The notes: generated by a model from the letters alone, not told the origin. A stretch of 16,610 nucleotides of DNA from Chlamydomonas sphaeroides (GCA_001662425.1 BDDC01000356.1:1-16610); one strand, 5' to 3'. Positions 6,577-15,198 are shown, counted from the first letter of the stretch. Numbers and translations are program-made.

Positions 6577-9500
6577 TCAATCCCTGCGCACACCCGCGTG
6601 ACGTGAAGCGCCCCCAGCGCGCTGCCAGGGGGTTCCCCGCAGAGCGCTGCACGCCGCCCTACAAACGATCACCCCCACCCCGACCCACTCCCAACCACCC
6701 CTCGCGCCTGCCCCTCCCGCCCGCCCTGGCGCACCCGTGGGACAGCAGTCCTGCGCGCTGTTGAAGAAGGCGTGGATGCACACGTCTCCCCAGCAGAACT
6801 CCACGAGGTCGTCGCAGGGCGCCTCCAGCACCACACACAGAGCCAGGCCGCGGCCCCCGGCAGCCACCTGGGACTGGCTCAGGCTCAGGCGGGGCAGCTT
6901 CCAGACGCCGACCTGGGGGAGGGGCAGGGGGGCGGGATGGGGCAGGGACTTGATTCGTTGCTGGCCCCGCGCAGCAGCAGCAGCCGGCCAGGCTCGGCAC
7001 CGTGGCGGCAGGGCCTGGTGCTACAAGCTCCCCATTGGGCCCTCTCTTCTCGTAGGTTTGCAACCAGTTCATTACTCCCATCGTGCATCCGTCCCCCTTG
7101 GGCCCTCTCGTCCATGGATCTCGTGTAGCGGCTTCGCATCGGGCCCCGCGAACTGGGTCCATGGCATCGCTTGGCCAACTCCTCTGGCGCCCTGTCGCAA
7201 CCCCATCCCCTCAGCGAGCCCCTGTCGCAGCCTCATCGCCTCAGCGAGCCGCTGCCAGCCATGGCCCAAGCCATGCCGCAGCGCGCTTCGGCCCCCTGCG
7301 CTCACCGTCTTTCCGCTCTGTGCGGTGGTTGTGCCAAAGCTCCAGTGCACACTTGTCGACCCCAGCACCGCCTGCTTCACGGAGGAGCGGCACTTGGGAT
7401 CTGGGGGATTTAAGGCCATGGGCGGGGGCGCGGGGGTCAGGCGGGGGCGTAAGGCGGCAGGGAATCAGCTTGAGCCCAAGGCGAGGCATCGGACCTGCGC
7501 TAGCACGCGTAAGGCCACAGGGACCCTGCGCCCTCTGCGCCCCCGTGTCTCACCCGCAAAGACCTCCAGCTTCAGAAGGTCCATGGTCGCGGCGGGGCAG
7601 CAGTAGGCGGTGGGGTCGCAGGCAGTTACCTGAGCGAGGAAGGGCAGGGCTTTGTAGTCAGGAACCGAACTTGCGCGCAGAAGGCACATCCGCAGCATGG
7701 CCCCCAGACACACGCACCAACAGCCGGAAGCAGTGCCGCTGCCTCGCCGCCCGGGTGCTGCCCGCTGGCGGCACTACGCTGCTGTTGATGTGGGTCAGGC
7801 GGAAGGGGCTGCTGGGTTCCAGGTTGCGGAGGTGGCAGTCGCAGTAGGGGAAGCCAACGGTATCGGTATCCCGTGGGGGAGGTGGGGACCGTCGCCGTGG
7901 GGGAGGCGGGGACCGTGGAGGAGGGCTGAGTCTGGGGCTGGATGGGGTGGGAGGGGTGGGAGGGAAGGGCGGCGCGCGCCTGCCTGGCCTTGCGGGCGGC
8001 TTGGGCGGCTGCGGCGGGGGGCGGGGGGCGTCGGATGGCGGTACGCAGTTGTTGCAGCGCCAGCCGGGTCCACCGGGCCTGGGAACCGTGACGTTCCATT
8101 GGGGGGGGGGGGCAGGGGGGAGAGGGCACAACAAGGTTGGGCGAAGCGGAAGCAGGGGCTCGTGCTGTAGCTTGGTAGCGCAGCCCTGGCTGGCCCGGCA
8201 ATGCAATGCCTAGCACCCGGGCCGCCCACACGGCCCCTACCAGGCACTCGTTGAGCACGCTGCCGTCGTTGCCAGCGCATCCCGCCACGGTGCCATCGCC
8301 GAAGAAGCGGGGCCCGGAGCAGGTCGCCTCCATGCCGCGAACCGAGATTGAGGTGCCGGCACCTGAGTGGGAGAAGCCCTCGGAACGTCAGAGGATGTGG
8401 CGGCGCGGCCTTACGGTGCAATGACCCAAACCCGACCCCAGGCCTGCCTGACCTCTCAGGGTGCACGCCGCGTTGCCCGTGCGAACGCTGAAGAGCACCG
8501 CTTGGGGGGCCATGTCCTGATCCGACCAGCGAACCCATTGGCATACGCGGGAGCCCAGGGTCCAGGGCGCAAAGCCGTCCACTCCGCCCAGGGCGGGATC
8601 AGGAGCGGAGCCAGCATCGGGAATGACCTGCGCGTTTGGGGTGTGGATGGGGTTTCGACACGAAACGGACGTACGCGGCACGTTGATGCGTTGCAAAGTG
8701 GTACCCACCGAGCTCAGCCGGTCACCGACGCAGACGTCGTCGATGGCCGCACCGGTCAGCGACTGCAGGAGGGAGCGACTGCCCGCTGAGCCCCCGGACC
8801 GGCGGCCCGTGGGCGGCGGCGGCGACAGCACAGCTGCAGCGCAGGAGGAGCCCGGCCGCGGCCACAACAGGCAGACGGGGCAGTAGAGGAAGCCGGCCCG
8901 TACGGCGCACGCAGAGGAGTCGACGTCAACGTCCAGGCATGTGGCCTGGCGAGGGAGGAAAGAAAGGGAGGGACGACGAGAGGGAGGCAGTGCGGAGGAG
9001 GGAAGGGTTCAGAAGGGAGGCATGCATGCTGTTGAAGGATGAGACGGTGGTGGTTATGCGCAGCATACCCTAGCTGTGTGCCGGCCACACAGGCATTCCT
9101 GCCAGAGAGTACACCTCACCAGCCATGCCTGGGAGCCGCAGCCCCTCTCTATTAGGATTATACTGTCATATGGTCATGTACGTTGTCACAACAGGGTGAC
9201 ACACCTGGGAGCCGCAGCCGCGGGAGCCTGGTGGCGGCGCCGACAATGGCGTGGAGGGGCCTTGCTGGGAGCAAGACTCGCTGCAGCTGTCAGGGGCTGG
9301 GGACGGGGGAGGAGGGCTGGGGAGCAGCAGCGGCTGCGGGCTGGGCGGTGGCGGGCTAGGAGTCGCCGGGCTGGGAGGCGGGGGGTTAGGAGGCGCCGGG
9401 CTGGGAGGCGGGGGGCTGGGCGGGGAGGGGGGCACGCAGCCGCACTCGGGGTTCATCTCAAGGAAGCCGACGTTGGCTGTCTGGTAGTTTGGTGTTGCGT

Positions 9501-12500
9501 AGTACCAAGCCCAGCTGCGGACGTGTGGGGGGAGGGCGGGGCGGCCCGCGAAAGCAGGCAGTGTGAAGGGGCTGTGGCACATGGGGACACGTCGCGTACA
9601 CCAGCGCTGCGCTACTCCCGGCCAAGGCCCCGACACGCGCCTCACCTGCCCACGGCTGCCGAGAAACCGCTGCCGGAGCGCTGCGCCGTGTACGGCATTG
9701 GCGTGGAACCATTGACACGAGCCGCAATCTTGAAGGGCGTCACGCCTGCGATGTTACGCAGGGGCAGATAGTACGCAAACAGTCGTGGGGCCGGCTGAAG
9801 ATGAGGCCCTGTCTCAAGCTCCGTTCACCGAGCGCATTGTGGGCAAGGAAGGGAGGGCTGACAAGGGTGTGAAAACGACCCAGCAGCTTGCATCGCCCAT
9901 GCCCATGCCTCAAACCTCAGGATTGCCCGACCGTCCCTCTACCCAGAGAACCAGGCAGGCGGTCCACCCCACCCGCAGCGGGGCCGCCCGAGGGGGAGAA
10001 GAAATAGAAGCTTGCGGGGTACGCCACGAAGCTGTGGGGCAGGGTAGGAAAGGGGGCCACCAGCCCGGCGCCAGGTTCAGCGCGGGTCTGACCCAACCGC
10101 TCCCGGTATCACCCATCGCCCGCAGCCTGCATCCCGCATAGCCAGGCTTCCCTGACAACCGCCCTCTGCTCACTCGTAAACCTTGCCACCGATGTTGTTG
10201 AACAGCACAATAGCGCCAGCCCACGGCACGAAGCCGGCCCCCGGGTCAACGGTCAGGATGTGGTGGTTGGCCCTGGCCTGGTCGTCTACTGCGCCGGATG
10301 CGAAGCGGTACGTCCTGTCGTAGATCAAAGGGCAGTCGCTGCAAGCCGTTGTGTAGACAGCCACAGCCAGGTCCAGGAGCGCTGAGGCAGGGGGCAGGGG
10401 GCGCAGGGGGCGCAGGGGGCGCAGGGGGCGCAGGGGGCGAAAGGCAGGACAGCCAGTATCAAAACAGCGCACGAGTATGTGTGCAACATCACCTCCTTGC
10501 CGCTGCGCCGGGCCCGGACCCCGTCCGACCACGCAGCCATGCCGTGCTCCCTATAGATCTTCCTTCCTTCCACCCAAACCTGCCGTCGATCACCTCCCTT
10601 CTCCCCCATGCTTACGTCCCAACGCGACGATGGAGTTCGGCACGGCCACCTCGACACGTGTGGGCCAGCTGCCGGTGGAGTGGTTCATGGTGTCTGGAGG
10701 GAACTCGGTGATGAAAGGCGTGGGGCCTGGGAGCAGGCGGGCGGGGCAGGCATGGTGGTACGGGCATGTTGCGTGTCATAGAAACTTTGGCAGAACTCGT
10801 GGCCCTCAGACATATATGTAGGGTTATTAGAACCAAAGCTCCGTAGTTGATCACTACAGGTATTGGAAATGACCATTGAAGCCTTACAGTTGCACGAGGG
10901 CGGCTGGGGCGAGGGCGGCTGGGGTGAGGGAGGCGGCTGTGGCGAAGGAGCAGGCGGTGGCGGGCTGGGAGGAGGCGGGCTGGGTGGCGGTGGGCTGGGA
11001 GGAGGCGGGCTGGGTGGCGGTGGGCTGGGAGGAGGCGGGCTGGGAGGTGAAGGGCTAGGAGGGGTTGGGTTCGGGGGAAGGGGGCTGGGCGGTGAGGATG
11101 GCACGCAGCCGCACGCGGGGTCGGCCGCAGGGACCACAAGATTGGGGGCTGTGGCACATGGGGTCGCGTGTGTACACCTGCGCTGCTCTATCCCCGGCCA
11201 AGGCCCCGACAGACGCCTCACCTGCCCACGGCCGCCGAGTAACCGCTGCCGTAGCGCTGAGCGGTGTACGGCATTGGCGTGGTCCGATTGAGCTGTGGAG
11301 TGATCTTGACGGGCGTCACGCCTGGGGTGTGGCGGGCGGGGTGCGCAATCGTAAGTTGAGCCGGCTGAAGATGAGGCCCTGTCTCAAGCTCCGTTCACCG
11401 AGCGCATCGTGGGCAGGGGAGGCGACAGGGCGACAGAGGCTGGGACCGCGCCGCGTGAACAAAACAATGAGAGTGGTCCTTGGTGAAGTACATGGGCTTC
11501 ATGGAGTGGTCCGCCGACGGAGCGGCGCGCGTGCAGGGCGGGGCAGGTCGTCGACGACCCAGCAGCTTTCATCGCCCATGCGCGTGACTCACACCCCGGG
11601 AGTGCCCGACCGCCCATCAAAGCAGCGAGGCCAGCCGGCGCCCACCCTACCCGCAGCGGGACCGCCCGAGGGGGAGAAGAAATAGAAGCTTGCGGGGTAC
11701 GCCACGAAGCTGCGGGGCAGGGTAAGAGAGGGGGCCACCAGCCCGGTGCCAAGTTCAGTGGGAGTCTGACCCAAATGCTCACGGTATCACCCGTCGCCCG
11801 CAGCCTGCATCTCTCTCAGCTAGGTCGCAGCTGCGTGCTTTCTGGATGACCGCCCTCTGCTCACTCGTACACCTCGCCACTAATGTTGTTAAACAAAGCG
11901 ATGGCGCCGGACCACGGCACGAAGCCGGCCCCCGGGTCGACGGTCAGAATGTGGTGGTTGGCCCTGGCCTGGTCGTTTACTGCGCCGGATGCGAAGCGGT
12001 ACGTCCTGTCGTAGATCAAAGGGCAGTCGCTGCAAGCCGTTGTGTAGACAGCCACAGCCAGGTCCAGGAGCGCTGAGGCCGGGGGCAGGCGCGAAGGTAG
12101 GACAGCCAGTCTTGACCCAACACACTCACAAACATGTGTGCAACGTCACTCGCTTACGCTGCCCCGAGGCCAAGACCCAGCCGACCCCGCAGCTTCGTCG
12201 TGTTACCCATTGACCTTCCTTCCTCCCGAACCCTGCCGTTGGTCCCGTGTCCACCCCAATACTCACGTCCCAACGCGACGATGGAGTCCGGCACTGCCAC
12301 CTCCACACGTGTGGGCCAGCTGCCGGTGGAGTGGTTCATGGTGTCCGGAGGGAACTCGGTGATGAAGGGCTTGGGGCCTGGTGGGCCGGGTAGGGCAGGG
12401 CAGGGCAGAGGTGGGCGAGATGGAAGGGGCGGGCACAGATTGCACGTGCTCGGTGGATGTGATGATGGATGTGCGCGGGGAGTACGGCGGGATCCGTTGC

Positions 12501-15041
12501 AGGCTTGCGTGGTGTGTACGTGGAGCGTGTTCCAGTAGTGTTAGGTAGAACAGAACCACACACGCGTGTGTGAGAGTGGGATTCGACATGATTTCACCGA
12601 TTGTGCCGTGAACCTGGGATGTCGCTCGGCTGTGGCGCTGTAGCTGGTAGGTGCGGTACTAGAGCGCGCCGTTGGGGAGAGGGCTGGCCCGCGAGCCGCC
12701 TGAAGGCCCCGCGAGCCGCCACAGCCCAGCCCACCGTCTTCCGCTCCTTCGCCGCCCCGACCGCCCTCACCCCAGCCCTCCCCGCCCCAACCTTCCCCAC
12801 CCCAACCTCCTGTGCCCGCGCCGCCCGCGCCCCCACCTTCTGTGCCCGAGCAGCCGCCTGCAGCTGTGAGTGAGACTGCGGCAAGCGCCCCTCCCCCGCC
12901 CCCACCCCAAGTTGCCCTCGGGACACTGACGCCCGCGGCACAGGGCCCTTACAGTTGCACAACGTTGGCGTTGGAGGTGTTGGCGGCAACGGCGGCGGCG
13001 ACGTGGCCCCGCAGCCGCAGGTCGGGTTGGGCGCCAGCAGCTGCATGGAGACTCCGAGGAAGTCCGGGGCCAGGTAGTCCCAGCTCCAGTTGCCCAGCTC
13101 TGCCGTGGTGCCGCTGCCGAAGCGCTGCGCGCTGAACACCAAGGGTGTGGTCCCAGCGACGTAGGTGGCGTTGGACGCTGTGGCTGTCAGACCTGCGGGT
13201 GGGGTGCAGGCCGCACGCGAACGCAGTGTGTGTGGAGGGGGGGTGGCCAACGGAACATGCCCCCACAGTGCCGTACGCACGGCTGTACGACAGGGGGGGC
13301 CCATGGTCCGCACAAGTAAATCAAAGCACAATTAGTATCAGCGGTCTGCTACATCAGCAGTCCAGAACTAGCGCATCGTGCCCCTTTTCAAGATCGAGCG
13401 TTGCACGTGTCACGAGCAAGCAACCACAGCGTGTGCCGCGTGGGGGGGACGACCCCCGGCAATATCGCCGCGGCCTTGCGACATCGCCAGTGCAGAGACG
13501 CTCACCAGCCGCGGGTCCATCCGCTGCCACGGCCACGTAGTTGGTCCTGGGATAAGCCAAGAAGTCGTACTGCGGCGGGGTAGTGTAGGGGAGGCAGGGG
13601 CGACCATGGCGACAGGGCTTGTTGTGGCGCAGCGCCGGGCGAGGGCCACAACCGCGCCGCCAGGGGGCTGGACCTTGGCATGTACGCCGCATGTACAACA
13701 GACCTGTCGTACTCACCACCTGGCCCGTGACCATGTTGAAGAGCGCCAGTGCGCCTCGGCCGTACGGCAGGATCGCAGCCGCCGGGTCGCTCCTCAGGAA
13801 CATGAAGGCGGGGTCCGAGTTGCCGGTCAGCAAGAAAGAGCCGCCAGTCATCTGGTAGGTGGTGTTCATGTAGTGCACCGGAGGGCAGTCGCTGCAGGCT
13901 ATGCTGTAGGGCGCGACCGCCAGGTCTGCACTCCGGGGCACGCGCGAGCAGGCAGCAAGCAAGCGAGGGGGCGCACACGTGTCGCGGGAGACAGACAAGA
14001 GGAGTGCGTCGGTTGACGGTGCGGGCCAGGTGTGGCTGGCCCCATGCGTGTGCATACATATATGCCAGGCAGGGCCAGGGCGCGGCTGCGATTGGCTGCG
14101 GCTCGGCGGGGCCGGAGCCAGCGCACCCGTTGTGCGTCTCCGGACCCGGCGGCTGCGCACCTCCCACCAAGCAAGCAAGCAAGCAAGCTCCAGCTGATCC
14201 GGCTCTAAGCGCCCTCGCTCGCGGTGCCAGCCCACCGCGAGCAACCCCACGCAAGGACGCCAGGTCCCCTGCGAGCCCACCCCACGCAAGCAAGGACGCC
14301 ACGGCAACTCAAAATAGGCGCGTAGCGCGCAGGCAGGCAACTCACTGTTCATGATCGCCTGGTACGACCATGTTGGGATGATGACCTCAATGTTGAACGG
14401 CTGCGCCTGGCTGCCTTGGCTGATGCCCTCGGCCGTGAGGTCCAGCGTGGGCGCGAACTCGCTGATGACCGGCGTGGGGCCTGCGGTGGCGGGCAGGGCA
14501 GGCAGGTCGGGCACGGCACGTCGGGCAGGTCGGGCAGGTCGGGCAGGTCGGGCAGGTCGGGCAGGGCGGTTGCTTGCTCGGGACTGCATTATTTGTGCTG
14601 CAGCGACGCTCGAATCTCTCGCGGCCCTTGATGATGCGCGTGAACCGCTCAGCGTCAGCGGCGGCGCGCGACTGCACCGACACGCGGCTGTATTGATCAA
14701 GGCGTCAGTCGCCGAGCGTTGAATCGCCGATCCGTACCGGCGACTATTCCCGACGGCTCGCCACCTTCCCTCCCGTCCCGTTACGCCCAGTTTCCACACC
14801 CCTGCCCACGCGAGCGCCGATCCCGCCCTCCCACAGCGCACGGCATCCGCCCTCCCTGCCCAGCGTCTCCCCGTCCACAACATCAACTCTTACAGGGGCA
14901 GAAAGCTTCGATTGCCGCACGTGAAGTAGGCAGCAGGCAGGCGACGAGCGTGACAGCGACGGCCGCTGCCAGGAAACGATGTAAGTTGATGAGGCGACGG
15001 GGAGATCCCCCCGGACTCCGCCGAGCACGACAGACTTGCAT
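6577..15041 (-). CDS. Secreted multidomain matrix glycoprotein: signal peptide, three novel repeats, Pro-rich spacers, C-terminal pherophorin domain
   Basis: Twenty-one exons connect in phase, minus strand: 15041-14894; unit 1 14480-14346, 13925-13717, 13569-13506, 13192-12953; unit 2 12377-12267, 12072-11865, 11709-11651, 11321-11222, 11177-10888; unit 3 10726-10616, 10381-10174, 10031-9973, 9745-9646, 9514-9205; then 8945-8453, 8362-8241, 8164-7718, 7629-7554, 7400-7306, 6912-6577. Total 3921 nt, about 1306 residues. The first exon encodes an Arg-rich n-region, a hydrophobic core (FLAAAVAVTLVACLLP) and a cleavage-like TSRA|A, so the product enters the secretory pathway. Repeats occupy about residues 48-784, each with CxC, ACSDCP and CGC motifs and N-glycosylation sequons; SPPPP spacers resemble substrates of prolyl hydroxylation and arabinosylation. 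Residues 785-989 are Cys-rich and unrecognised. The pherophorin domain (DUF3707 type) is about 1093-1255. Pherophorins are volvocine matrix proteins. Least certain: the 44-nt intron before exon 11177-10888, the start of exon 8164-7718, and the 51-residue tail after CCPTG, which could hide another intron. Splitting into two genes (break near 9000) is possible, but the exon junction 9205/8945 is in phase with a strong polypyrimidine tract and no TGTAA lies between. Confidence 0.85.
6736..7855 (-). other. Pherophorin (DUF3707-type) domain, exons within the matrix gene
   Basis: The domain starts at GFPYCDC in exon 8164-7718 and ends at QDCCPT in exon 6912-6577. Landmarks in order are FPYCDCHLRNLEPSSPFRL, GSTRAARQRHCFRLL, CDPTAYCCPAATMDLLKLE, PKCRSSVKQAVLG, LALCVVLEAPCDDLVEFCWG and CIHAFFNSAQDCCPT. 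This order of Cys pairs and hydrophobic blocks is the pherophorin domain of volvocine algae. It is preceded by a Pro/Arg/Ser-rich spacer (SPPPPRRRSPPPPRD) of the kind that separates domains in that family. Confidence 0.93.
8241..8945 (-). other. Unrecognised Cys-rich segment between unit 3 and the pherophorin part
   Basis: Exons 8945-8453 and 8362-8241 encode about 205 residues (785-989). Motifs include AIDDVCVGDRLSSVG, TSVSCRNPIH, VDGFAPWTLGSRVCQWVRW, ISVRGMEATCSGPRFFGDG and VAGCAGNDGSVLNECL. The Cys spacing and Gly/Asp content suggest a folded extracellular domain. I do not recognise a family, and it does not align by eye with the three repeats. Confidence 0.7.
9128..9219 (-). repeat. Copy of the unit 3 terminal exon/donor junction within the next intron
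   Basis: The 16 bases at 9204-9219 (exon end and first donor base, GGCTCCCAG|G) recur exactly at 9128-9143, 76 bp downstream on the transcribed strand. The second copy reads CAG|GC, so its donor is inactive. A very short exon using the copy cannot be excluded. Confidence 0.7.
9205..10726 (-). repeat. Domain unit 3
   Basis: Exons 10726-10616, 10381-10174, 10031-9973, 9745-9646 and 9514-9205. Anchors are PTPFITEFPPDTMNHSTG, VYTTACSDCPLIYDRTY, AGAIVLFNN, KVYDFVAYP, GPAAG, YTAQRSGSG, SWAWYY and PECGCVPPSPP. By my count it differs from unit 2 at 2 of 36, 5 of 68, 0 of 20 and 9 of 32 residues in its first four exons. The following spacer ends in a Cys-bearing tail (DSCSESC, RGCGS) instead of CNC. 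Confidence 0.85.
10402..10437 (+). repeat. 9-bp minisatellite near an acceptor
   Basis: CGCAGGGGG is repeated four times, with further partial units to the left, in the intron between exons 10726-10616 and 10381-10174. On the minus strand it is C-rich and lies just before the exon 10381 acceptor, so it forms part of the pyrimidine tract. The matching intron of unit 2 lacks it. Confidence 0.85.
10888..12377 (-). repeat. Domain unit 2 (near-copy of unit 3, with a deletion in its last module)
   Basis: Exons 12377-12267, 12072-11865, 11709-11651, 11321-11222 and 11177-10888. Anchors are PKPFITEFPPDTMNHSTG, VYTTACSDCPLIYDRTY, SGAIALFNN, EVYDFVAYP, GPAAG, YTAQRYGSG and DPACGC, followed by the longest SPPPP spacer and SCN-C. 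Compared with unit 3, the W-x-W segment before CGC is missing and is replaced by residues read from former intron sequence. Confidence 0.8.
10957..11040 (-). repeat. Direct repeats encoding the SPPPP spacer of unit 2
   Basis: A 30-bp unit occurs twice exactly at 10981-11010 and 11011-11040, with a partial third at 10961-10980. On the minus strand each unit encodes two SPPPP pentapeptides. The spacer is therefore able to change length by slippage or unequal exchange without loss of frame. Confidence 0.9.
12953..14480 (-). repeat. Domain unit 1 (most diverged copy, four exons)
   Basis: Exons 14480-14346, 13925-13717, 13569-13506 and 13192-12953. Conserved anchors are PTPVISEF, LAVAPYSIACSDCP, LPYGRGALALFN, GQVYDFLAYP, GPAAG, FSAQRFGSG, NWSW and PTCGCG, followed by a short Pro/Thr spacer ending LCN-C. 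The last module is one continuous exon, unlike units 2 and 3. It carries the sequons NTT, NAT and NWS. Confidence 0.85.
14169..14188 (+). repeat. AAGC microsatellite (x5), intronic
   Basis: Five exact AAGC units lie in the intron between exons 14480-14346 and 13925-13717. Confidence 0.9.
14521..14565 (+). repeat. 9-bp minisatellite (TCGGGCAGG x5) in the first intron of the matrix gene
   Basis: Five exact tandem copies lie about 40 bases before the acceptor at 14481 on the transcribed strand. As with the 10402 array, the unit is 9 bp and the array sits upstream of an acceptor. Confidence 0.9.
14894..15041 (-). other. First coding exon: signal peptide of the matrix glycoprotein
   Basis: The ATG at 15041 opens a 49-codon frame too short to stand out as an ORF. 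It starts MQVCRARRSP, continues to RRLINLHR and a hydrophobic stretch, then LLPTSRA and AIEAFCPC. The exon ends TGCCCCT|GTAAGAG. The final T joins GC of the exon at 14480 to make a Cys codon, giving CPC-PTPV, which mirrors the CNC-PTPF junctions of the later units. That match is the main reason for choosing this first exon. Confidence 0.85.
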
Positions 15042-15192
15042 GATAGTGTGGCCTGCGTGGCAGCACAGGGTATCATGGCGAACTTCAGGCGTTGTGCTGA
15101 GCCGTCTCGAGAAGCGAGGCTTCGTAACGCCCGCCGGCGACCAATCACCGACACGGAACCCTTACACAGCCAACGCCAAGGCGTGTCGGCGT

Positions 15193-15198
15193 CTTATA
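15193..15198 (-). promoter_or_regulatory. TATA-like box of the matrix glycoprotein gene
   Basis: The minus strand reads ATTATAAGACGC here, about 152 bases upstream of the ATG at 15041. That would give a 5'UTR of roughly 125 bases. It is the best TATA match in the upstream region; motif evidence only. Confidence 0.4.

Noticed and set aside
8722..8910. Signal-peptide-like minus frame suggesting a separate pherophorin gene
   Set aside because: It begins at GTG with a TGA just upstream and no ATG. The other frame is open, leads into the Cys-rich exon and joins exon 9514-9205 in phase.
9251..9487. Plus-strand Gly-rich protein (GGGLGGG repeats), and a similar one at 10863-11291
   Set aside because: They are the antisense of SPPPP-coding repeats in the matrix gene and have no other support.
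14521..14565. Regular short repeats as a CRISPR-like array
   Set aside because: The units are 9 bp, perfectly contiguous and without spacers, inside an intron of a eukaryotic gene.
13354..14886. A 510-codon minus-strand open frame as a single-exon gene
   Set aside because: It reads through clear GT-AG introns and the 9-bp minisatellite. Only parts of it match the repeat modules seen elsewhere, and splicing restores the aligned domain order.
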